Shown here: one piece after another, positions 17,376 through 26,300 of the stretch
Position numbering within the stretch: position 1 is the stretch's first letter
Layout: each line of letters opens with the position of its first letter
Source of the DNA: Flavobacterium luteolum
GTDB taxonomy: Bacteria; Bacteroidota; Bacteroidia; Flavobacteriales; Flavobacteriaceae
Direction of reading: 5' to 3'
Length of the DNA: 64,000 nucleotides
Assembly (NCBI RefSeq): GCF_027111275.1
Contig: NZ_CP114286.1
Span: 1,860,001-1,924,000 of the forward strand
The notes under the pieces: generated by a model
Told to the model about the DNA's origin: nothing
Databases searched by the model: none
The model's input: the letters and a program-made list of their open reading frames with translations, nothing else
Translations under genes and position numbers: made by a program

Positions 17376-20300
17376 ATGAAAAAAACTTTACTTTTATTCT
17401 TATTGTTACCTTTTTTTGGATTTGCTCAATTGAATGGCAATTATGTCATTAGTTCAACTAAAACCGATTCACAATTTAAAAATCTTACAGAAGCAATTGC
17501 AAAATTGAATGATGTGGGAATAGACGGAAATGTTCAGTTCTTATTGGATGAAAATCAAAATTTAACTTCTCAACTTGTAATCAAGAAATTCACCAATAAA
17601 AAACAAAATACAGTAACTATAAAACCAAATGATAAAAAAGAAATTATCATATCTGGAAAAGTTCGCGAAGGCGGATTGATTACACTAAATAATGCCGACA
17701 ATATTATCATTGACGGAAATAATAGTGTTGCCGACAACAAGTTAAAAATCTACAACAACCTTGACGACAGTAATGACAAATATGCCAAACGAGTTGGTAT
17801 TTGGTTGTACAAAAAATCTGAAAACAATAAATTTCAAAATTTAACCATCGAGTTAAATGCACTAGCTCCTGAAATAGGAACAATATCGACAGGTATTTTA
17901 GCTTCAGACGACAACTTTGACAACAGTGCAAACAATGCTAATAATACCATCCAAAATGTAACTTTTACAAACGTTAAACAAGCTATAGTTGTAAAAGGTC
18001 AAAACAAAAACAATAGTGGTTGGAAAATTTTGAACAACAAAATAGTTACAACGACTAACAATGTAAAAGCATTTTTAGGGATCTCTCTTTTAAATGTAAG
18101 TGATTATACGGTAACAGGAAATACATTAGACGGAATAAAAATTCCTTCAAATTTTGATGGCACGCTTAGTCATTCTGGAATATATTTAGAAAATGCCGAT
18201 AATGGAACCGTTTCAAACAATACGGTTTCAAATATGGAAAACCTTAAGAGTAATGGTTCTGCTTATGCAATCTATGTAAAAGGGAGTAATGCTATCATTT
18301 CGCAAAACATCGTTTCTAATTTATTTACAACTTCAACTAATACTGGAGCAATAGGAATTAAATTAGAAGGAGACAATGGTTCGATATTTAACAATAAAAT
18401 TAGCTCTATCATCACCGATAAAGCCTTAACTGCTAGTGGCATTTACACAACAGGAAATAATCAATTAATATATAACAACTTTGTACTTGATGTTAGTTCA
18501 GCTGGAGGCGGCGGTGTAAGTGGCCAAAATGCATTTGGTATTTATATTTATGATGGTAATGATGTTAAATTGTATCATAATAGCGTAAAACTTATTACGA
18601 ATCAGCCTACCGGATGTTCTTCTGCATTGTATGTAAGAAGTGGTTCTGGATTTGATATTAGAAATAATATATTTATAAATGCACAAGCCTCAGGAAGCGA
18701 GCGTTTTGCTATTTATCTAGAATCATCAGATCGTTCAAAATTTCCAACATTAGATTATAACAATTACTATAGTTCACAATTTGTGGGCACTTTCGGAAGC
18801 TACTACACGTCAACAAATAAAAAAACCACTCTTGACGAATGGAAACAAGCAACTAGTAAAGATGCTAGTTCTAAAAATGAAAACCCTTTATTTGTAAGCA
18901 ACAGCTTATATTTAGATGCTAGCAATTCCACAAATAAAATACTCGTAGGAACTCCAATTACAATTGTTCCAACTGACATTGACAACAATACAAGAGTAAA
19001 ACCTTATATGGGAGCTCATGAGTTGATTCCATGCACACCAACCCAAGATCCTGCTGTATTTGGAAAAAACGAATGGATTGGATATGTATACAAATGGACT
19101 CCAACAAATGTAGTTCCTGCTATTGGCTATAATGAAATCCCTAATACGTCAGTTGCGACTTATATTGGAACAGTCACTGAAAACAAAAACTTTGACAGAG
19201 ATGTTAAAAAAGAAGCCATTACTGGTGTTACTGCAAATTTTCCATGCGAAGCTCCGCCTATCGATTCTTTTTTGGTACGTTATAGAATGCGCACTTCAGT
19301 ATCTGAAGCTGGACTTTACAATTTTGCAGTCGGTGGAGATGATGCGATCAGATTGTATATTGATGGTAAAATGGTTTTAGAACGATGGGGCAGAGGAAAT
19401 TATTCTATTAACTCAACTTTGTTTAAACTTGAAGCCAACAAAGATTATGATTTTGTTATAGATTATTTTGAAGTAGAAGAAGATGCTAGAACTTCTTTTT
19501 CTTTTGGTTTAACAAAAGGAGATCCTACACAATTTGGAGACAAAGTTTGGAATGTTTACGGATACAACGGCAATGATTTAACATTACAAAAAACAGGATA
19601 TGCAGGTTATTATGTAGATCCAAATCCAAATGCAAACTCAACAGCATTTTGGCCAACAACCAAATCTCCATATGCAGCAAACAACTGGCAGGGCGCACCT
19701 ATGCCTAATGATTACTTTACAGTAGTTTCTAAACGTAGAGGTTTTGCATGCGGTCAATACCAAATACAAGTTGCAAACCAAGATGATGATCTTCAAATTT
19801 TTGTAGACGGTATTGAAGTTTTCAAGAATACAGGAAGCACAGATACAGCAACATTAGTTAATAAGGGGCAAATATTCACTTTAAACAGTAAAACCAAAAT
19901 AGAAATACGTTTAAAAGAAAATGCAGCCGCTGCAAAATCTTCTGTTATTTTTATAAATGTTCCAAATAATGGAAATGGCAGTTCTTTAGTAATAACAGCA
20001 AATACAGAATTAAGTTCAGACCTTACAGTTTGTTCTTGTACAATAAATGATAAGGCTACATTAACTGTCAAAAAAGATGTTACATTGACTGTAGATGAAA
20101 ATATAAATGTTCTAGGAGAAGGAAAACTACTCATCTTAGATGGAGGATCATTGCTTCAAACTTCCACAAGTAAAGATATGTTTACAGGAGGAAGTTCAAA
20201 AGCTTTTGAAATACAAAGAACAACTAATGTCGTTCGTTACGATGTAACATACTGGTCATCGCCTGTAATTGGCCTATCAATGCATGATTTGTCTCCAGAA

Positions 20301-21527
20301 ACTTTGTATGACAAATTTCATTATTGGAATCCTGCAAATAACTCATGGATACCTGATAATAATGGAGCAAAGAAAATGGAAGCTGGAAATGGATACAGCA
20401 TTAGAGCTCCACAACCATACGACCTTACTACTCCAAAAGATTTTACTGCAAAATTTACGGGAACACCAAATAACGGAAATATCCCAGTACCGCTTGTAGC
20501 TGGAAACTTGAATTTACTAGGAAACCCATATCCGTCTTCGATTGATGCCGAACAATTCATTAGAGACAATGGAGACGTAGGACCTTTATACTTCTGGTCA
20601 CACAATACACCACCGAAAATAATCGAAGGAACCAACACATATACGTATGATAGTTCAGATTTTGCTGTTTTTTCATTAATGGGCGAAACTCAGCCGTCTC
20701 CCAAAGGACACGCTCCTGACGGTTACATTGCTGCGGGGCAAGGTTTTTTTGTTATACCAAAAGTAAGCTCTGTTTTGTTTACGAACGATCAAAGAGTAAA
20801 GGCTAATAACACCTCTTTCTTTAAAACTAGTGAGAACACTAGTAAAATAGAAAAAAATCGTTTGTGGCTAAATTTAACCAATTCAGAAGGTGCTTTCAAA
20901 CAAATGCTTGTTGGATATGCAACTGGAGCAACTAATAGCTTAGATCATAATTATGATGCTACGACAAGAGGAGGCAACTCTTACATTGACTTTTATAGCA
21001 TCAGTGAATCTAGAAAATTAACGATTCAAGGTCGTGCCTTACCATTTGATAATACAGATATTGTTTCTCTTGGCTACAAAAGCACGATTGAAACCAACCT
21101 TACAATATCAATCGATCACGCAGACGGATTCTTTACTACTCAAGAAATCTATTTAGAGGATAAAGCTCTAGGCAAAATAATAGATTTACGAAAAGAAAAT
21201 TATACATTTAAAACTGCTATCGGGAGCAATACAACTCGTTTTGTCTTGCGTTACACAAATAAAACATTAGGCACAGATGATTTTGAAAATCTAACCGATG
21301 GAATACTCGTTGCTGTAAAATCAAAAGTAATAAATGTAGCCAGCGGATCTGAAAACATTAAAGAAGTAAAAATCTTTTCAATCGGCGGACAATTGCTTTA
21401 CAGCAAAAATAAGATTGAGGCAAAAGAATATGAAATAGCAAACTTATATTCAAGCAATCAAGTTTTACTGGTAAAAGTAATTCTAGAAAATGATCATGTA
21501 GTTACCAAGAAAATCATATTCAATTAA
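17376..21527 (+). CDS. Secreted surface protein: beta-helix, two PA14-like domains, shared C-terminal module with T9SS signal
   Basis: This 1383-residue protein starts with a standard signal peptide (residues 1-18, ending FGFAQ). Residues about 95-480 are Asn-rich parallel beta-helix repeats (NNKIVTTTNN, TVSNNTVSNM), a fold common in polysaccharide-binding or -cleaving proteins. Two PA14-like domains follow, about 561-712 (AGLYNFAVGGDDAIRLYIDG) and 721-865 (GQYQIQVANQDDDLQIFVDG); such domains often bind carbohydrate. Residues about 865-1383 are the module shared with the three minus-strand giants (RYDVTYWSSPV, LGNPYPSSI, GAFKQMLVGY), ending in a ChiA-like T9SS sorting signal (VTKKIIF). It is predicted to be exported and surface-linked. 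No lyase or hydrolase active site is evident. It is a single-gene unit ending at a bidirectional hairpin. Confidence 0.86.
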   Translation: MKKTLLLFLLLPFFGFAQLNGNYVISSTKTDSQFKNLTEAIAKLNDVGIDGNVQFLLDENQNLTSQLVIKKFTNKKQNTVTIKPNDKKEIIISGKVREGGLITLNNADNIIIDGNNSVADNKLKIYNNLDDSNDKYAKRVGIWLYKKSENNKFQNLTIELNALAPEIGTISTGILASDDNFDNSANNANNTIQNVTFTNVKQAIVVKGQNKNNSGWKILNNKIVTTTNNVKAFLGISLLNVSDYTVTGNTLDGIKIPSNFDGTLSHSGIYLENADNGTVSNNTVSNMENLKSNGSAYAIYVKGSNAIISQNIVSNLFTTSTNTGAIGIKLEGDNGSIFNNKISSIITDKALTASGIYTTGNNQLIYNNFVLDVSSAGGGGVSGQNAFGIYIYDGNDVKLYHNSVKLITNQPTGCSSALYVRSGSGFDIRNNIFINAQASGSERFAIYLESSDRSKFPTLDYNNYYSSQFVGTFGSYYTSTNKKTTLDEWKQATSKDASSKNENPLFVSNSLYLDASNSTNKILVGTPITIVPTDIDNNTRVKPYMGAHELIPCTPTQDPAVFGKNEWIGYVYKWTPTNVVPAIGYNEIPNTSVATYIGTVTENKNFDRDVKKEAITGVTANFPCEAPPIDSFLVRYRMRTSVSEAGLYNFAVGGDDAIRLYIDGKMVLERWGRGNYSINSTLFKLEANKDYDFVIDYFEVEEDARTSFSFGLTKGDPTQFGDKVWNVYGYNGNDLTLQKTGYAGYYVDPNPNANSTAFWPTTKSPYAANNWQGAPMPNDYFTVVSKRRGFACGQYQIQVANQDDDLQIFVDGIEVFKNTGSTDTATLVNKGQIFTLNSKTKIEIRLKENAAAAKSSVIFINVPNNGNGSSLVITANTELSSDLTVCSCTINDKATLTVKKDVTLTVDENINVLGEGKLLILDGGSLLQTSTSKDMFTGGSSKAFEIQRTTNVVRYDVTYWSSPVIGLSMHDLSPETLYDKFHYWNPANNSWIPDNNGAKKMEAGNGYSIRAPQPYDLTTPKDFTAKFTGTPNNGNIPVPLVAGNLNLLGNPYPSSIDAEQFIRDNGDVGPLYFWSHNTPPKIIEGTNTYTYDSSDFAVFSLMGETQPSPKGHAPDGYIAAGQGFFVIPKVSSVLFTNDQRVKANNTSFFKTSENTSKIEKNRLWLNLTNSEGAFKQMLVGYATGATNSLDHNYDATTRGGNSYIDFYSISESRKLTIQGRALPFDNTDIVSLGYKSTIETNLTISIDHADGFFTTQEIYLEDKALGKIIDLRKENYTFKTAIGSNTTRFVLRYTNKTLGTDDFENLTDGILVAVKSKVINVASGSENIKEVKIFSIGGQLLYSKNKIEAKEYEIANLYSSNQVLLVKVILENDHVVTKKIIFN

Positions 21528-21533
21528 CAACAA

Positions 21534-21556
21534 AAACCCATCGTATAGATGGGTTT
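21534..21556. terminator. Bidirectional terminator
   Basis: A 9-bp stem AAACCCATC (21534-21542) pairs with 21548-21556 around a 5-nt loop, between the convergent ends at 21527 (+) and 21574 (-). Confidence 0.75.
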
Positions 21557-21573
21557 CTTGTTTTAACTCTTTT

Positions 21574-22719
21574 TTAGCGATAACCAAAAACGAAATCTCT
21601 AACCAATTCCAAGACTTGACTAATATCTTCTTGAGAATTATAATTATGAATGCAAAAACGAAGACGTTCCTGACCCTCAGGAACAATCGGAGAAAAAATA
21701 GACTGAACATCGAACCCTTTATCCTGAAGTTGCTGCACCAGTTTTTTAAGTTTTTCATTTCCTGGAACAATCGCAGAATGTATTGAAGATTTACTATGAA
21801 CAAACATTGGTTTTAATCCCAACAGATTTTTCTGCTGATTGAAAAATACGACATTCTGACGAAGCTTTTCAATGGCCTCTTTTTCCATTTCTAATTGCTG
21901 ATATGCCGTAAAAATTATTGCTACATCATAAGGAGGCAAAGCAGTTGTATACACAAAACTTGGAGCAAAATTGATTAGATAATCTTTAAGTTCAACACTT
22001 CCTAAAACTGCCGATCCTTGGCAACCTAAAGCCTTTCCAAAAGTTACAATTCTCGCAAAAATTTTGTCATGCAATTGTAAATACTGAGCCAGTCCTTCTC
22101 CTTTTTCTCCAAAAACACCTAAAGCGTGAGCTTCATCAACAATCAAATAACAATTGTATTTTCCTGACAGCTGTATCAATTCTTCTAAATTAGGACTATC
22201 ACCGTCCATAGAGAAAACAGTTTCAGTAACGATGTAAATTGTAGAATCTGAAAATTTAAGAATATACTTTTCTAAATCTTCAAAATCGTTATGGATAAAA
22301 TGATGCGATTTAGCACTAGACATCGCAATTCCATGTTTTATAGAAGCATGACACAATTCATCATACAAAACAATATCATTTTCCTGCGGTACAGCGCTAA
22401 AAAACCCCAAATTGGCATTGTATCCCGAATTGAAAATTAAAGCCGATTCTGCCTCATGAAATTGCGCTATAAAACTTTCTGCAATTTGATAAAGAGCATG
22501 ATTCCCTGTAGTCAATCTCGAACCTGTAGCACCATTTTGAAAAAACTCATTTTCTAACAGATAAGCATGCGCATGCTTATAAATACTTTCAGATTTAGAA
22601 AATCCAATGTAATCACTTGAAGAAAAATCAATCAGATTATTAAACGCAGGTAATTTCCTAAACAGATTGTTCTGTTTAAGAGTCTCTATTTTTCGATTAA
22701 GTTCTTCAGGAAACTTCAT
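21574..22719 (-). CDS. bioF: 8-amino-7-oxononanoate synthase-like aminotransferase (AONS family)
   Basis: This PLP-dependent alpha-oxoamine synthase condenses an acyl-CoA/ACP with an amino acid; for BioF these are pimeloyl thioester and alanine, in biotin synthesis. Visible motifs are FSSSDYIGFS near the N-terminus, NGATGSRLTTGNH, LIFNSGYNANLG, DELCHASIKHG, the PLP-phenol motif IVDEAHALGVFG, and TFGKALGCQGSA holding the Schiff-base lysine. The ATG at 22719 gives 381 residues, normal for the family; an in-frame TTG at 22737 would add six residues but overlaps a TAACTTTG promoter element, so I reject it. No other biotin genes are nearby. KBL (threonine pathway) is the main alternative; BioF is favoured by overall pattern. 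Confidence 0.82.
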   Translation of the reverse strand: MKFPEELNRKIETLKQNNLFRKLPAFNNLIDFSSSDYIGFSKSESIYKHAHAYLLENEFFQNGATGSRLTTGNHALYQIAESFIAQFHEAESALIFNSGYNANLGFFSAVPQENDIVLYDELCHASIKHGIAMSSAKSHHFIHNDFEDLEKYILKFSDSTIYIVTETVFSMDGDSPNLEELIQLSGKYNCYLIVDEAHALGVFGEKGEGLAQYLQLHDKIFARIVTFGKALGCQGSAVLGSVELKDYLINFAPSFVYTTALPPYDVAIIFTAYQQLEMEKEAIEKLRQNVVFFNQQKNLLGLKPMFVHSKSSIHSAIVPGNEKLKKLVQQLQDKGFDVQSIFSPIVPEGQERLRFCIHNYNSQEDISQVLELVRDFVFGYR

Positions 22720-22724
22720 AAAAA

Positions 22725-22732
22725 CAAAGTTA
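22725..22732 (-). promoter_or_regulatory. -7 element of bioF (TAACTTTG), near-leaderless
   Basis: TAACTTTG on the minus strand ends five bases before the ATG at 22719. The preceding gene is closed by a terminator, so bioF needs its own promoter here. No TTG is seen at -33. The transcript would have almost no leader. Confidence 0.4.
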
Positions 22733-22755
22733 GACAATTCCTATTAGAATAAAAT

Positions 22756-22785
22756 AAACAGCGGATTCTAAAGAACCCGCTGTTT
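22756..22785 (-). terminator. Terminator of the NAD(P)-binding protein gene
   Basis: A stem AAACAGCGG (22756-22764) pairs with 22777-22785, lying 9 nt past the stop codon at 22794; short inner pairs extend it. Confidence 0.7.
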
Positions 22786-22793
22786 TTCTAAAT

Positions 22794-23432
22794 TTAAATA
22801 GCGCTAATAAAAGGCGACTGTCTAACATAATGTGACTCCAACATTTCTTTTACCAGAAACTTCGAAATATCAAATGCTGTAATGGTATCTCCTAAACAAT
22901 CTTCAAGACTTACAGAGATTTCATGACTATCATGAGAAAACACAATTAATGGAACACGAACCTGCGTCCAATCAACCTTACTGTCCATTAAAAGATCAAA
23001 CGTAAATTGGCGATCTTTCTGGATCTCAGGAAAATTAGTTTTCATCCAGTCGGTTGCCATCAATGTTTTCGGGCCTTTTTTATCGAATGGAGTATCTATA
23101 TTCAGCCCAGCAAGAAGAACATACCTCCCAATTCCATTTGAATTCATGGCATTTAGAACATTCTCTGTTGCTTGACTCGCCACCATTGGTTCCCCTGGCC
23201 TCTGACCAATAGTACTAATTACAGCCTGACAATCTTTGAGTAATAGCTTTATAGATTCTTCATTAATCGCATCGCCTTTAATGATTTCTAACTTTGGATT
23301 TTGAATGGCATAATTGTCTGGATTTCTTAATAGAAGTTTTACACTAAACCCATTTTCTAATAACTGGTTTACAAGATATTTTCCTGTTCTTCCGCCACCG
23401 CCAAGAACAGCAACTTTTGATATATTTTTCAT
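22794..23432 (-). CDS. NAD(P)-binding Rossmann protein, NmrA/biliverdin-reductase-B-like
   Basis: This 212-residue cytoplasmic protein has an atypical short-chain dehydrogenase fold. The nucleotide-binding loop is seen as VAVLGGGGRTGKYLVNQLL at residues about 7-25 (GxxGxxG-like), followed by an LLLRNPDNY strand end that suits NADP. VISTIGQRPGE and RYVLLAGLN are further strands of the fold, and VDWTQVRVPLIV matches the NmrA/BVR-B family. There is no YxxxK pair, as expected for atypical members. The substrate is unknown; family members reduce flavins or quinones or act as redox sensors. It is separated from bioF by a terminator and from the upstream gene by a spacer with a small hairpin (23495-23513). 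Confidence 0.72.
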   Translation of the reverse strand: MKNISKVAVLGGGGRTGKYLVNQLLENGFSVKLLLRNPDNYAIQNPKLEIIKGDAINEESIKLLLKDCQAVISTIGQRPGEPMVASQATENVLNAMNSNGIGRYVLLAGLNIDTPFDKKGPKTLMATDWMKTNFPEIQKDRQFTFDLLMDSKVDWTQVRVPLIVFSHDSHEISVSLEDCLGDTITAFDISKFLVKEMLESHYVRQSPFISAI

Positions 23433-23566
23433 ATATATTCTTTATAAAATTTGACATAAAAAGTTATGCTCCACCATTAGATGAAACAAAGAGCAAAGGC
23501 ATCCTGAGCCTTTACAGTTGATCAATATTTTATAAAGAGATTTTGATGGTTCAAAAATAATAAAAT

Positions 23567-23596
23567 AAAAAAAGCCAGACAATACTATCTGACTTT
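23567..23596 (-). terminator. Decayed copy of the atp operon terminator
   Basis: This hairpin follows the small membrane protein gene ending at 23604. It is a near-copy of the hairpin at 24137-24164: 23562-23596 and 24129-24163 differ at only two of 35 positions. The two changes weaken the stem. Confidence 0.6.
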
Positions 23597-23603
23597 CAAT
23601 TCA

Positions 23604-24122
23604 TTATACCTTTTCCTTTTCTACCCATTTAAAATTTCCTTTTTCGGTAGCATCAAGTAAATCAATATTAAGCTTATTGGAAAGATTAAGAGAAAATTGA
23701 AACGCTGATTCTTTATCTTCAAAACTGTACATTTTGTAATGCTTATTTTTAACATACCAAAGATTTGTCCCAAACTCACCATATCTATCTTCAAAAAAAG
23801 AAACATATTCAAATTCGGTTACTTTCAATTTCACATCGTATGAAAATGGACCAATAATATATCTTGAAATTAAAGTATTGGTCTGCAAATTTATTAGCAT
23901 GTTTTTAGTTGCAGAAAATTTAAATCCGTAAACTAAACAGTATGTACCAAACACAAGAAATGTTGCAAACGCTCTGATCGCTATCTTAACCGAAACTTCA
24001 ATAAATGCAAAATAGACAAACAAAACAATCATATAAATAAAAGCTCCAAAAAACACTGAAGCCAATAACAGCTCATACCAAGCTCTTTTTCCAGTAAAAA
24101 TAGAAATTTCGTTTTCTCTCAT
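23604..24122 (-). CDS. Small membrane protein with PH-like cytoplasmic domain, function unknown
   Basis: This 172-residue protein has two hydrophobic segments close together (residues about 18-38 and 48-66) followed by a soluble C-terminal part rich in beta strands, a layout typical of bacterial PH-domain-like (YdbT/YcxB-type) membrane proteins. The soluble part has TLISRYIIGPFSYDVKLKVT and a short helix-rich end. I see no catalytic residues. It lies directly downstream of the atpDC operon terminator and is itself followed by a second, degraded copy of that terminator, so the gene is bracketed by direct repeats 567 bp apart. Function is unknown. Confidence 0.68.
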   Translation of the reverse strand: MRENEISIFTGKRAWYELLLASVFFGAFIYMIVLFVYFAFIEVSVKIAIRAFATFLVFGTYCLVYGFKFSATKNMLINLQTNTLISRYIIGPFSYDVKLKVTEFEYVSFFEDRYGEFGTNLWYVKNKHYKMYSFEDKESAFQFSLNLSNKLNIDLLDATEKGNFKWVEKEKV

Positions 24123-24136
24123 AAATCAAAAATAAA

Positions 24137-24164
24137 AAAAGCCAGACAATACTGTCTGGCTTTT
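24137..24164 (-). terminator. Terminator of the atpDC operon
   Basis: A perfect 12-bp stem AAAAGCCAGACA (24137-24148) pairs with 24153-24164 around a 4-nt loop, 22 nt past the atpC stop codon; an A run on the plus strand gives the T tract. Confidence 0.85.
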
Positions 24165-24185
24165 CAGTTTATTTTTGAAATTGTT

Positions 24186-24467
24186 TTAGTCAACTAATAC
24201 AATTATCTTATTGTTTTTCATTTCGATTGTTCCTGACTTAATCTCTAAAGTATAAGTTTGATCATTAACTCTCGTAAACTTATCAGCAGCCTCTTTAGAA
24301 AAACTGAAGCTTGGAGCTGCAATTTTAATTGTTCCTTCTTCTAAAATAGAAACAATTGGGGCGTGATGATTTAAAATCTGAAAACTACCATTAACTCCTG
24401 GTAAAGTAACAGATGTTACCTCTCCTGAAAATAATTTCGCTTCTGGTGATACTATTTCTAAAATCAT
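24186..24467 (-). CDS. atpC: F1F0 ATP synthase epsilon subunit
   Basis: This 93-residue protein matches the N-terminal beta-sandwich of the F1 epsilon subunit, the central-stalk component that couples rotation to catalysis and can inhibit hydrolysis. Motifs are VSPEAKLFSGEVTSVTLPG, GSFQILNHHAPIVSILEEG, and a C-terminal IEMKNNKIIVLVD strand. It is about 40 residues shorter than E. coli AtpC, lacking the two-helix inhibitory C-terminal domain; this short form is usual in Bacteroidota as far as I recall. It follows atpD by 82 nt on the same strand; that spacer holds an unusual 7-nt repeat array. No gene for gamma, alpha or F0 is present here, which fits the split atp arrangement of Flavobacteriia. 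Confidence 0.9.
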   Translation of the reverse strand: MILEIVSPEAKLFSGEVTSVTLPGVNGSFQILNHHAPIVSILEEGTIKIAAPSFSFSKEAADKFTRVNDQTYTLEIKSGTIEMKNNKIIVLVD

Positions 24468-24474
24468 TTTTTTT

Positions 24475-24548
24475 GAGTTATGAGTTATAAGTTATGAGTT
24501 ATAAGTGAGCAGAAACTCATAATTTATAACTCATAATTCATAATTTAT
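24475..24548. repeat. Head-to-head 7-nt repeat arrays between atpD and atpC
   Basis: Four units of GAGTTAT/AAGTTAT run from 24475 to 24502, and after a short gap five units of the complementary type (AACTCAT, AATTTAT, AACTCAT, AATTCAT, AATTTAT) run from 24514 to 24548. Together they can fold into a long imperfect hairpin in the atpD-atpC message. Confidence 0.8.
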
Positions 24549-24549
24549 A

Positions 24550-26064
<1,515 letters not shown>

Positions 26065-26122
26065 TTATGTATTTATTAAATAGCTATTTAGGTTTATCGA
26101 AAATACCTCTTTTTTCAGAGCG

Positions 26123-26152
26123 CAAAGATAATTTTTTAAAATATAAAATCAA
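26123..26152 (-). promoter_or_regulatory. Promoter of atpDC (TTG-N19-TATCTTTG)
   Basis: On the minus strand TATCTTTG (26123-26130) is preceded by TTG (26150-26152) with a 19-nt spacer, an almost ideal Bacteroidota promoter. The leader to the ATG at 26061 would be about 55-60 nt. Confidence 0.6.
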
Positions 26153-26240
26153 TTTTTTTTTCATAAAAAATAGCATCATTTTGTTTGATTCATAAAACTT
26201 ACCCAAAAAACAACAAAAACAGCATTTTTTTAATAAAAGA

Positions 26241-26278
26241 AAAAAGCCGCTTCATTAAATATAAATGAGCGGCTTTTT
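26241..26278 (-). terminator. Terminator of the SGNH-hydrolase lipoprotein gene
   Basis: A 10-bp stem AAAAAGCCGC (26241-26250) pairs with 26269-26278, with further pairs inside after a one-base bulge; it lies 23 nt past the stop codon at 26301. Confidence 0.82.
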
Positions 26279-26300
26279 GAAATTGAAAATAGTTATATGA

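Noticed and set aside
1851..21527. Horizontally acquired island carrying the four giant genes
   Set aside because: I see no integrase, tRNA end, insertion sequence or flanking direct repeat, and base use looks like the rest of the window. Transfer cannot be ruled out but nothing shows it.
24475..24548. CRISPR-like or minisatellite array between atpD and atpC
   Set aside because: Units are 7 nt without spacers and face each other in opposite directions; this is a hairpin-forming repeat, not a CRISPR.
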